A DNA stretch of 20,548 nucleotides from Physocladia obscura (taxonomy: Eukaryota > Chytridiomycota > Chytridiomycetes > Chytridiales > Chytriomycetaceae), in NCBI GenBank assembly GCA_027596945.1, contig JADGJH010000342.1, positions 1 to 20,548 on the forward strand, written 5' to 3'. The translations under genes were made by a program, and so were the position numbers. The notes beneath the pieces were generated by a model. It did not search any database. It was given only the letters and a program-made list of their open reading frames with translations, and was not told the DNA's origin. Below, one piece after another: positions 1-10,650 of this stretch. Within the stretch, counting starts at the first letter, position 1. Each line of letters opens with the position of its first letter.

Positions 1-2290
1 ATATCAGGTTGAGCATATTCTTCCGCAACAAGATTACGCAAAATTTTTATCCTTGATAACAGACAAAAATTTTAAAGCTTTGAAGTTATTGGGAGGATTG
101 GCACCGTCAAGTATACGTGCGCAATTTGCCAGGACGGTTGTTCGTCTCCTCCTTGCCAAAAAGCTGGAAGCTGATGGCCTTATCAGTTTGATTGATTCTG
201 AGATTGACGCTACAAATGATCCCCATATTATTTTCCGCGGAAATACTTTTGCAACCAAAGCTATGGATATTTTAATGAGCACAATTGGAATGGATTATTT
301 GCGAGAAACAATCGGGCCTCACATCAAAGCCGTCGCTGAAAGTAAAGAAAGCTGCGAGATTGATCCCTCCAGAATCGAAAATCCGGAAGCGATGGTTGAA
401 AATTTAAAGAGATTAAAATCACACACGGCTGCAATATGGATGGCAATCTCAAAGAGCGTTGATAATTGCCCAAGGTAATGTTGGTTTATTGGAAATTTGC
501 AGTTGATGAACCATATTTCAGGGTATTTGTCGAAATATTTAATGCCATACAGTCAAAAATTTGTGCAAAATGGGGTATCGAGGCAAATGTCAAGTATTCT
601 GCAATAAGTGGCTTTATATTTTTAAGATTTTTTTGTCCCGCGATTTTATCGGTCAGTTTTCACATTTTTATCAATATTTATCTTGCTTCTTACTGATTTA
701 CAGCCGAATTTGTTCAAATTGATTGATGAATTTCCTGACGCACATCGAGCAAGAACCTTCACTCTAATTGCGAAAATCATTCAAAATCTTGCAAATCTAG
801 CAGAGTTTGGCCAAAAAGAGCAATATTTGGAAGATGTTTGTTTATTATTTTGCTGTTTTACCTGGACTGATCGATTTAATTGTAGTTCAACCCATTTATT
901 GTTGCAAATTTGATGGTTATGAAAACGTTTATTGTAAAAATTTCGGTATAAATCAGTCCTGTACCTGTTCTTCATTTTGATTGGCTAAATATTTTTTTAG
1001 ACACGTGATAGCACGGAAGAAATCGCAACTCAAAATGGCATTGTTTCCCAAATTGAATTACGCCGGGAACTTGAAAATTGTTATCAGCAAGCCGCCACTT
1101 TAACCAACGAAATTGAGCTCTTGCATCATAAATCAAAAAGTTCGAGTGCGGATTCATTTATTTCTGAAAGGCTGCTTGATGAATTTAAAAAACTTGCAGC
1201 AGCTCATGAAGCGCAATTTGGATGTTCGACAGCTTCAGAAAATCAAAATGGCTCAAGATTACTCGTTGATCAAATAAATCCAATTGGTGCAACAAGTCCA
1301 ATTCTGAAACCAAATTTAGCTCTTTCTAGCAGGAAATTGAGTGCAAATGCGGAAACTGTTTACAAAAATAATCCACCGAACTTAACAGGCAATTTGAATG
1401 TTGACGTGAATGTAGTTACAACAAAAGCTTCCATAAGCTCCATACCTTTTACTAGCCCAATTATATATGCACTACCGTATGGTGGCAAATCTTCAGAAAA
1501 TTTCACTGATAATTTGGCTGCTTCTCGTTCTTCAGAAGATATCAGCCGCAAGAAATCGAAAAGTCTAAGATCGATATCATCTGGTGGCCCTTTGCGTGCA
1601 GGCCTCACCGTAGACAGTAGTATGGATTCAGTTTTAGCCACCTTAAATAAAGCGATGCTTGGGGATACTTCCCGGCCAGGAACTATTAATGAGGATGCAG
1701 ATAGGTCGCGCCAGAGTTCAGATGGTTTGGATTCTCGACCTAGTGGATCATTTTATCGTAAGCCGTCTATTTGGTCAAACGCGAAAGGTAACAGCCAATC
1801 CGAAGGAACAGCTTCAGTTGTGACTTCTCCGGCTCCTGTGAAAGGGTTTCTTGGACTTTTCAAAAAAACTCATGGTGCTGGCTCCAGTTTCCCGGGATCA
1901 GACGATGAAAGTCTCGAAGAAGCTTTTGCCAGTTTACAGGCCAAAGATTTTACTACCACGAACCATATTTCACCTGAAGATGCAGAAAACTGGGAAAATA
2001 AAAGTGTAAAGTCCGATGGCAGTCAAGAAGCTGAAATCTTGGCACCGCTAGAACGCGGCTCTTCTGCACGTTCTATGCACGATGTTAACGGAAAGATTGA
2101 GCATAAGCATTTTCTTGACATTGGAAAGAAAGGGCTGGGAAAATTCTCGCAACGGTTTTCATTGGATTTTTTGGCAGGAAAGTCAAATACGAGTAGCAGC
2201 GATCGATTAAATGCTACTGCAGCAGAGCAATCGAAGGGTGAGAGCAATACCTCTTTGTCCCCTCCAGGAGTTTCTGAAAGACGGGTGTGA
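1..2290 (+). CDS. Ras GTPase-activating protein (RasGAP), 3' part; five visible exons
   Basis: Stimulates GTP hydrolysis by Ras, switching it off at the membrane. Exons read as 2-474, 522-651, 704-835, 886-945 and 1001-2290, giving 694 visible residues; the 5' end lies outside the window. The GAP domain is clear. The arginine finger is in IIFRGNTFATKAMD (Arg codon 236-238). The family signature GFIFLRFFCPAILS ends exon 2. Exon 3 carries RTFTLIAKIIQNLANLAEFG. The 60-nt exon 4 supplies FNPFIVANLMVMKTFIVKIS, which restores the expected N-P-F-I/M-K-x-F-I block. Exon 5 starts with a Glu/Gln-rich, possibly coiled-coil stretch (about 1020-1220) and continues as a long Ser/Thr-rich, probably disordered tail with many possible phosphosites. 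Introns are 47-55 nt. The donor at 836 (GTTTGT) is weak, but the phase and domain continuity fit. The gene is convergent with the Fused-like kinase. The family call is very sure; orthology within RasGAPs is not resolved. Confidence 0.93.
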
Positions 2291-2419
2291 TTGAATGGAC
2301 ACTTGCCCATCACTGTTTTTTTTCTTTTAGCTTTTTTGTTTGTTTGAATGCATTGGTAATATAGGGTTTGAAAACCAAAAACTTTTTAATTTTTTCAAAT
2401 CATTCGTGTTACTAATAAA
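2291..2419. other. Convergent 3' spacer, RasGAP / Fused-like kinase
   Basis: Only 104 bp (2291-2394) separate the two stop codons. The spacer is T-rich. The first AATAAA on the plus strand, at 2414-2419, already lies inside the antisense last exon of the kinase gene, so the two transcripts may overlap at their 3' ends. The hexamer is common in AT-rich DNA and its use as a poly(A) signal is unproven. Confidence 0.35.
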
Positions 2420-5400
2420 CTAGCGCGAGCTGTTACTCCAGTGCCTCTTAATTCATCCATTGTAAGGTCGGTAATAACGGTACGAATAGTTTCAATAAAT
2501 TTCTTTTTCACAGTTACATTATTTTCCGTTGAATCCAAAAGAGTTCCCAGAATTATTAAGGCGTTTGAGTCCATGTGTTTATCCCTTTGGTTGAATATTT
2601 TTAACCAAATATTTGATGTTTGTATCGTTGACGAGACAAGTGCGATAACCAATGCAGTTCGTGATTCTTTACAACAGCTTAGACATTCGGACGTAATAAA
2701 CGCGATCGTAAGAGAAACTTCTTGCATTGAAATAATTGGAAGAATGTGAACAATGGTGTATAACAACACTGTTTTTGTTTTGGCGGATATCCAAATTTTT
2801 TTTTTCAATATCACTTTCAAGATATTTGAAACTATTGAATTGACTGTGATTCGTGGAATTAATTCGCGGTTCGACGTTTTTGAGAAAAGCAATAATGACG
2901 GCGATTCTAGAATTTCAGAAATGTTGGAACAAAACTTTTCTATGAGGAAGTCCAGTTTTTCAGAAGTTATATGGGAGCCAAGAAACGGACTATTCAAAAG
3001 AAGTATTCCATCTGACAATGAAAGAAATTCAACAATCTCAAAAAGCCCTTGCGAAAATCGACTAGAAACGCGAAAAGATCTGAAAGCAGAAATTTCAGCT
3101 GATTGAACAAAACATTCTACCACAGAGAGTGCACTCATTTTGAAAATTGAGCATGACGATGTTTCAACCATGTATTGAATTGAAAATTTAGTATACATTC
3201 GACTTAAAAACTCATCCAAATGTTCAAGCTTTTCGGTAGACGTGAATTTCGTCATCATCAAAACAGCTTGCGAACGTGTTTCAGGTGAGAATTCCTCAAA
3301 GTTTTTGAAAATTCTGGCCGCAAATGCTACATCTATTCGAGCATCCCCAACCAAATTTATTATTGCAATAAAAGTATGTGAAAACTCGTCGGTAATTGTA
3401 CTGATGGTTAAAAATTTTCTCATCAACATCGCGCTTTGGCCCAGTACTATTATCTTTGCTTCTTCACAGACCCTACACCCAAATAAAACCAACTGCGCAG
3501 CATACGGAGTAACAAACAGCTTTGCAACTGCAAATTTAAATCCAATACAATCTTTCATTGACATTGCCTGAACCACAGCGGTTATTACGCGACACCATGA
3601 TTTCACAAGAATTTTGCCGTTTTCAGATTTCCACAATTTCTCAAGTGCCATATTTTCATCGTGATTGTTTACGTTTGGACAAACAAGCACAGATATACAT
3701 TGAATTATACAGAGAGTAACTGTATCCCGTCGACTAGAACCGTCAAAAAATTGACTTTGAAAGTCAAAGAGGGAGTAAGCGATACCAAATTCCACGATTG
3801 CATCAAAAAATTGGGCTGCAGCGGTTAAATGGAGTAGTGGAGATCTAATAAGACTGTGGATAAGTTCAAAAACGGCTTGGATTGCTTTTATCGCTGATAG
3901 CACTGTTCCAAGCCATTTGTCATTCTGTAACTCACTAAATGATGAGTTAGTTGAAATTGCTGCATCATTGCTAAGGGCTGCATATAAAATCCTTGGAACA
4001 AGGGGTATATATATTTGAAACAAAAGGTTTGCGATGCCAGTTAAAGTAATAGATGAATTCATTGTCGAAGATTGTTTTGATATACAACTAATGATATCAG
4101 TGACAAGTTGAAGTGTTGACTCCAGGATATGAGAGATGTCTGGGTTAAAGTATGAAAGCGATGAGTCTAACTGAAGCAAGTAATGTACAATGCTGCAACT
4201 CCACGATAATAGATTTCTTAAACTAAGAATATACTTCGAGAAAATAGTTTCTGGTAAGGAACGTTGCATAAAAACCATGATTCGCTGAAGGACAAGATTC
4301 GATGTACGAAATTCAGGCATAATCTGCTCAAAAACTTCCACAGTAAACGACTTTGGAAGTAAACAAATGGCTTGAAATAGTAACTTGCAACTTTGAACGT
4401 CAAGAACTAAAAGTTCTAAGTATTTTTCCGATTTTGTTTTCTTCAACTCTCGAGTCCAATTAATATCCGGAAGCTTTTCTTTTTGAATGCACTCAGTTGG
4501 GAACTCGACTTGTGTTCCGATTTCAACCCCGCCAACTTCGAACCAATTCATCAGGGATAATTTGGAAACAGCTTTTGGCTGCTCACTGGCAATGTCAATA
4601 CCAGAGTCTGTAGTTGTTGGACGCTTAGATTTTATTCGATTAGAATTGGGTTTTTCCATTTTCTCTGTGGTTTGTGCCAGTATAAAAGGATGTGTACTGA
4701 TATTTGGCCAATTTAACCGATTTTTCTGATCTTTTTCCAAAAGACATGTCACGAACGATTTAAATAAGCTTTCAGTTCTCTCCGGGAAATTGACGGGATC
4801 GTGTAAAATCATTTCAATTAGCTTGAAGATATTAGTTGTGTGAAAAGGAGGAAGCCCAGAGTTTAGCTTTTTTTACATTTTTATTTTATTTTTAGTTTTA
4901 TTCAATATTTTATTTATAAAATTATTTCAAATCACCTCAAATAAAATAATACCCAAAGCCCATATATCAACTAAATAGGAATATGGCTCCTCTTTTATCA
5001 ACTCCGGGGCCATATAAATCGGAGTTCCTTTTACAGATGTCATCGTGACACCTTTCGACTGGTCAAACATTTGCGCGAATCCAAAGTCAGCAATTTTTAG
5101 AATGCCTGATTCCGTGATAAGAATATTCTGTTGCATGAAATGATTGCATCAAGATTTTTTGTGTTTAGATTTGAGAATTAAATCAATTATTAAAATTGCC
5201 GTAATTTTGTTCAATGGATCAAATAAAATGCTATAGTTACTTGTAGTTTTAAGTCTCTATGAACAATTCCATGCCTTGTGTGAAGAAATTCCAATCCATC
5301 AATAAGCGCAATTGCAAATTCACCGACTCGACTTTCATCAAATGGCCCCGTTAATTTGAGAGCTTCCATAAGATCGCCGTTAGAACATAACTCGGTTACA

Positions 5401-5743
5401 ACAGCAACTTCTTGATTGTCACGCAGCGTGAAACAATCCAAGCATCGCACAATGTTTGGGTGAATGAGGCGGCGATGGCATTTGATCTCATCGCGAAGAG
5501 CTTTGATATCATTTCTGGTCCGTGATGAGAGGTTTATTAATTTCAGAGCCACAGTAGTTTGTGATTTTTTATGTACAGCGCGATGAACCTTTTTAAAAAA
5601 ATTAATACGAATCTGGCATATCCCCAGAATAACTATTTTAATACTTTGCCATATTGTCCACTACCAATACATTTTCCGATAGCATAAGAGGCGATCTCCG
5701 GAATATTTTGCTGATTGTTATTTGTTGATCGTGAATTTGTCAT
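2395..5743 (-). CDS. Fused/STK36/TIO-like serine-threonine kinase
   Basis: Exons on the minus strand are 5743-5645, 5588-5241, 5127-4936 and 4866-2395, all joined in phase 0 (introns 56, 113 and 69 nt), giving 1036 residues. The N-terminal kinase domain (about residues 20-275) is complete: IGSGQYGKV glycine loop, VALK lysine (K49), HRDLKLQN (D145), DFGFAQ (D163) and GTPIYMAPEL. The stretch MILHDPVNFPER...FKSFVTCLLEKDQKNRLNWP...HPF is the Fused-type subdomain XI signature. The remaining 760 or so residues have no named domain but look like an all-helical ARM/HEAT-type scaffold, as in Fused, plant TIO and Dictyostelium tsunami. Family roles include Hedgehog signalling and central-pair assembly in cilia, and cytokinesis in plants. 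In a fungus I infer a flagellar or cytokinetic role. The ATG at 5743 precedes the glycine loop by 26 codons. The alternative is another ULK-like kinase. Family call fairly sure, function uncertain. Confidence 0.88.
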
Positions 5744-5810
5744 CCCTTTTGCTATTAAATTTTTTCCAGCATGTTTGAAACCATTGAGTCACAATTAAAT
5801 AAGCAAAAAG
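5744..5810. promoter_or_regulatory. 67-bp shared region between two divergent kinase genes
   Basis: The start codons of the Fused-like kinase (5743, minus) and the MAPKKK (5811, plus) are only 67 bp apart, so 5' leaders and core promoters of both genes must overlap this AT-rich stretch or each other's first exon. It contains one TGAGTCA (5785-5791), the consensus of Gcn4/AP-1 bZIP factors, and a TTTTTTCCAG at 5761-5770 that could serve as a splice acceptor for an upstream leader exon of the MAPKKK gene. No clear TATA box was seen. Function is inferred from position only. Confidence 0.45.
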
Positions 5811-5827
5811 ATGAAAGGCACAGATGA
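5771..5827 (+). other. Possible uORF overlapping the MAPKKK start
   Basis: An ATG at 5771 opens an 18-codon frame that ends with TGA at 5825-5827, past the MAPKKK ATG at 5811 and in a different frame. If the transcript starts upstream of 5771, ribosomes initiating here could not easily reinitiate at 5811, so the uORF would lower MAPKKK output. Whether it is transcribed is unknown. Confidence 0.3.
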
Positions 5828-8800
5828 CTCTGTAGTCGGCTCAGAGGGACGGGGAAGATGGCTTAGCAAATTCGGAACCAATGGCGCTAGCTCACCGGTT
5901 GCCAGGTGGAACGCGGAGCTGGTGGCGGCCTGGATGAATAACACTGTGATGTCTTCTGCAATCACCCAAATGTCAAGCAGCGACAACACCAACAGCAGCA
6001 ACAAAAATAACAGCAATAGCTACCGCAACGCCAATACTAGCTTTACCGTCGTTAATCGTGCCGAGAGCTCTCAAGATCTTACGTTTCAGAAACTTGCTCG
6101 ACTGGATTCTGTTTTTAACATTGGTGTCGTTGCCGCGCATCACCAGCAGCAGCAACAACTACATCAGCAACCAATATTACAAGTAACGAATGTAGACCTG
6201 GTTGGTGCCGGAATTCACAGTGGTGCCGATCTTCTTGCAGCCGACAACGCAACACTTGATTCCCTCGTTGGCATTTTACGAAATCGGACTCGTGCACCAT
6301 CACCACTGGATTTCTCTCTACTCCCGTCCATATTAGCAGACGCAATTACTGAATTAAAGTGGCGTAAGTCCTTTATTTTCTTTCGGCTTCTCATAATTTG
6401 CCCATTTCTTCACAGAAAATGACATTTTGCTACAGAGATTCGAGAATCAATCAGAATCTGCTTCGCTAATACTGCCACGAAATACCAAATCCAAAACACG
6501 TCAAATGTTTCCACCTCTTGAAACAAAGCACCATCCAGAGCTACATAATTTTCAAAAGACAAATAAAGAACAAACCAACGCGCGTTCTGTCGTCAACAAA
6601 GCATCGGATCTTGATAATTCTTTAGCACTCACGAATAGTCAGTCAATTCCAGCGACTTCGAATTTTGAGGATAGTATTAAGTTTTTTTCTAACGATACGA
6701 ATCCAGCTGCAGCAAACATTTGGAAAAAGGTTCAATTCACATTCATCCTTTTCAACTTCTCACGCAATCTTACCATTACAGTGCGTTAAAGTATATTTGG
6801 TTGGAATGGTTGACACGGCGACAACAATGATTGACATTTCAACAAGGATGATTGATATATCCAAAGCTGTTGATGGCGCAGCGATTCGATCCGAAATTTT
6901 AAGTCATTTCCGTTTACCTCAACAAGCACGAAAGTACATGGCGCTATATGCTGTAAAGGATGCAGCTGGTAATTTTGATGCCAACGAACCTGTTGATGAC
7001 GAGTATTTACTCATGATCAGCAAATATTTTGACGTAAACTTTCGGCATTTAGCCCTGACAACAACGAAACGAACAGTAAGTGGGTTTCCAAAAATTACTG
7101 CGCGGTGACATCAATTTTTCTGTTTCCTTTTTTCTTTAGTGTGTAAAAGTGTGCTTTTCGCCCGATCAATCAGATTTTTATATTCTTGACACGTCAATGT
7201 TTTTTGACGGCGTATCAATACGAAAGGCTATTTGCGACAAAATGCGAGAAAAATCCAGTAAAACTATAGAATTTGATATTCTCCCAATCAACTCCGATAC
7301 ATTCAAGCCTGATCATAACAATACATTGAATGACGACGATCTTTACAAATTCTTGCATAATAGTACGACAGAAAATTTATGCGCAGTTTATTTATCTGTT
7401 TTTCAACCAGAGAAGGTAAGTTATATATATGGGTGCGATATTTGTGCGTATTGATATAATTTTGACTCACATGCATTAGTATCTTCGAGTTTACTCTTTG
7501 CTGGGAAAAACGCAAATTATTGATACATCAAAACATTTGAATGGAGAAACGTGTCGCCATGAAATCTATAAAATATTCCAGCTGTTCACACCAGATCAAC
7601 AAGCTGGATATGGCATATATGAATTAAATACGGCCAATCAATTGGAATGTTTGAATGACAAAGCTTTGCATCAATTCCCTAAATCCGCAGTTTATGATCG
7701 AAATGATTTAGTTTTTCTGCTACATGAGCGAGAAGTTGAAACTGCCATGAAAAACACTCCTCAAGTGGTCTTAACTGAACGAAAATCGCAAAATTTTCTC
7801 AAGGAACGAACTTCTCACAACATTTTAAGTGAAAGAAATTCTCGAGATAGCTTAGTTAGTGTCAATCCGGACGTGCTGCCGTCATTGTCACTCGAGAAAA
7901 CTTTCAGAATGGTCTTGCGAAATCTTCAACGAAAAAAGCCATCACCGACGCCAATAATTTCGACTCAGATTGATATATCTTCTCAAATTATAAGTAGAGA
8001 CAACGTTTCAATATTTTCAGGACAGGCAAAGTACAAAACAGTCAGTCGGCGTTTATCGAATCCTTCAATTTTCAGTATAACAAGTGCTGCATTTCCTGGA
8101 GAGCGACCTGCTGTGGAAACTATTGCAGAAAATTTGGAACTTTTTTTTCCAATGCAACATTTGGACAAAAGTGATGCAATGCATGGAGTACTTTGGTATA
8201 ATGAAGAGGATGTGCAGGGGTCCGTTGACGGTGACTCCCACAGTGATGATGAAGAGGAGTGGACGACAACAAGAGTCTCCTCGATTAAGAAAGCAGACGT
8301 CACAGCAAGTATATATAATCAAGAACGTCGTACATCTTATAATCACGATTCTCGGAAAAGCTTTGCACTTTCTGAGCATTCTGTTTTACAAAAGCAGCCG
8401 CAAATGCCACCACATCAATTTCCAATGCCTCCAGAACCACCACGGCTTTTGATACCAAACAAGAAAAAAAATAGCACATTTCGAGACAGACTAAGAAGGC
8501 TTGGATCTAGTGGCCTATTCATGACACGTGATCCCTCTTCGTTAACGCCGCCTTCATCGCCACAGAAGCTTATATCATCTCAAAACATTGTGTCGAATTT
8601 GGCGCAAGTTGGATTGCTGGACCGAAAAACTATACAAGCAGTTGAAGCTTTGCAGTCAACTCGCGCAAGTGCAAATTCCAGTCCTGTTGAAGTTAAAAAA
8701 TTCGATTTCGATATTATCACAGACAATTTACTCAAGCGATCGGCAAGTGTTGGGGAATTGAATAGTGCTGCAGTTCCAAGTATACATATTCAACCGATAG

Positions 8801-10535
8801 ACGACTCCAACAATGAGGAGAATGACACAAAGTCTATTTTTAACGTTGCAAAAGATGATGTTACCTCACCAAAGTCTCAGAATCAGGAAACCATCATCAC
8901 TGTAATTGAAGATAATAGCTTATCAAAAGACCAAGACGAAGACGACAAATTGGCGCCATTACATATTGAATGGAATGGGTTTGCGTTTAAACCGAATCCA
9001 TCGCTCAAATCGAATAGCGAGGTTTCGCGACGTAATTCAGCACGTTTATTTCAATTAAGCATGCGAAAGAGTATGGCTGTGAGCGAGGCCAAAGAGTTGG
9101 AGCTGAGAATTAGTTCTGAATCCCGCCGTTTAGATACTGGCATTATTGATGAAAATGAAGAGTTAATCTCCATTTCACCCCAAATTAACTTGCCGTCTCA
9201 TAAAGATAATCTCCATGAGAATCTTATGCCGCCTTCTCCCACCGATAGTCAAAGCATTGACACTATCAAACCGTTGGTTGAAATTTCTACTCCAACAACA
9301 CCTGTGGACACAGCTGCACATTCATTATTTTCATCCACATCATCATTCTTACCATCAATATTTACTGAAGATGATGCAACTGCGCCAATACGGCGGCGAA
9401 TTCGGTGGTTAAAAGGTGACATGATTGGATCTGGCTCTTTTGGACGTGTATATTATGGGGTGAATTTAATTACAAAAGAAGTTATGGCGGTGAAACAAAT
9501 TGATGTTATACCAGTTTCGCGATACCAAAAGAAGAACGAAGCTGAAAAAAATCGAGAGAAAATGATTGAAGCTTTGCGAACAGAGATTATGCTGCTGCAT
9601 GAACTGAATCATGAAAATGTAGTCCGATATTTAGGTGTGTTTTTTTTATTTTATTTTTTTTATGCCCATTCCACTCAACGTCCTCGTTATCTTATTTATT
9701 TTTTACCAGGGTTCGATATTGATAATACTTTAGTGAGCGTGTTTTTGGAATATGTCAGCGGTGGGTCAGTAGCATCGATGACATCACGGTTTGGTCGGTT
9801 TGAAAAAGAGCTTTGTCAGTCTCTGCTTGTGCAAATAACAAATGGACTTGCATATTTACATGAGCAGTGTATTATTCATCGAGACATTAAAGGCGGAAAC
9901 AGTGAGTTTCCTTTTTTCCAGCTATTTCTGAATTATTATTATTATTATTATTATTAACTATTATTATTAACTATTATTACTATTTTAGTTCTTGTTAGCA
10001 AAGGCGGAATCGTCAAGATTTCGGATTTTGGAATCTCGAAAAAGAATGATCTTGATTTTGCATACCAGAAAAATTCGAAACTGGAATTTGCTGGCAGTAT
10101 ACTGTGGATGGCTCCAGAATCTACAAAAAGACTTGGATATTCAGCAAAAATTGACATCTGGGCTCTTGGATGTGTTGGCCTCGAAATGATGAGTGGCGCT
10201 CATCCATGGAAAGGAAAAGATGATTACTACGCAATGAACCAAATTCAGCAAGGAAAAGCACCACCAGTCCCTGACGGCTTGAGTTCAGATGCAATGATAT
10301 TTTTGGAGCACTGCTTCACAATGTGAGTTTTTGCTTTTTTTAAATTTTTTTAAATTTTTTTGTGAACATTTTATTGTCTGCCTCAAGAAATCCGGAAGAA
10401 CGACCAACAGCATCGGAATTGCTGCGAAGCTGTCATTTCTTGCGCGTTAATCCACTCGAGTATGATTTTGAAAACTGGTGGCGAATGAAGGAGATACAGT
10501 ATCCTATGGCAACGTCATTAGCAAGTTCTGACTAA
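5811..10535 (+). CDS. STE11/Byr2/Bck1-type MAP kinase kinase kinase with three tandem Ras-binding-like domains
   Basis: Phosphorylates a MAPKK at the top of a MAPK cascade. Exons: 5811-6363, 6416-6729, 6782-7075, 7140-7415, 7480-9634, 9710-9901, 9989-10322 and 10388-10535, giving 1421 residues. Residues about 28-184 are SAM-like, split by Asn/Ser- and His/Gln-rich inserts. Residues 290-387, 388-479 and 480 to about 565 are three related ubiquitin-fold modules resembling the Byr2/Ste11 Ras-binding domain, opening CVKVYL, CVKVCF and YLRVYS, each at a phase-0 intron. A long Ser-rich linker follows. The kinase domain (about 1121-1405) has IGSGSFGRVYYG (from about 1127), AVK (K1151), HRDIKGGN (D1256), DFGISKK, WMAPE and NPEERPTASELL, all matching Ste11/Bck1. 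Intron 9635-9709 is 75 nt, in frame and without a stop. Donor 6730 (GTTCAA) is weak. The ATG at 5811 gives the longest frame. Ste11-like by domain order; the kinase domain also resembles Bck1. Confidence 0.92.
9932..9983 (+). repeat. ATT trinucleotide microsatellite in MAPKKK intron
   Basis: Eight perfect ATT units run from 9932 to 9955, followed by imperfect ATT/ACT units up to about 9983. The tract fills most of intron 9902-9988 and ends against the acceptor (TTTTAG at 9988), so length change could affect acceptor recognition. In one frame it would read as a run of Tyr codons, which is an artefact of reading through the intron. Confidence 0.85.
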
Positions 10536-10650
10536 ATATATCCTTTCCTTTTTTTTTTTTTTTTTGAGAAAAATGTATAGTTGGAGTAATCAAAAAATTT
10601 GTAAAGAGGGAAAAAAATAATGTGCCTCTTTATTTGCCAACTTGAAGCAT
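10536..10650. other. Convergent 3' spacer, MAPKKK / ERGIC3-like gene
   Basis: 115 bp separate the two stop codons. The spacer holds a T run of about 18-19 nt near 10547-10565 and a minus-strand AATAAA (next entry). No other structure was seen. Confidence 0.6.
10629..10634 (-). terminator. Candidate poly(A) signal AATAAA of the ERGIC3-like gene
   Basis: Read on the minus strand the hexamer is AATAAA, starting 16 nt after the stop codon of the ERGIC3-like gene (10651). Position and sequence fit a cleavage/polyadenylation signal; no transcript data support it. Confidence 0.45.

Noticed and set aside
836..1000. Single 165-nt intron in the RasGAP gene
   Set aside because: Exon 886-945 inside it encodes a conserved RasGAP block with correct phases and splice sites, so two short introns fit better.
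1360..1641. Minus-strand frame inside the RasGAP gene
   Set aside because: It is the antisense shadow of the Ser-rich RasGAP tail, without motifs.
2441..3571. Three plus-strand frames of 102-117 codons
   Set aside because: They are antisense to the continuous last exon of the Fused-like kinase and show no domain.
5795..6345. Val/Leu-rich minus-strand frames at the MAPKKK 5' end
   Set aside because: They are reverse readings of Asn/Ser/Gln codon runs and not real membrane proteins.
9932..9983. CRISPR-like or satellite array
   Set aside because: It is a simple 3-bp microsatellite inside an intron, with no spacers.
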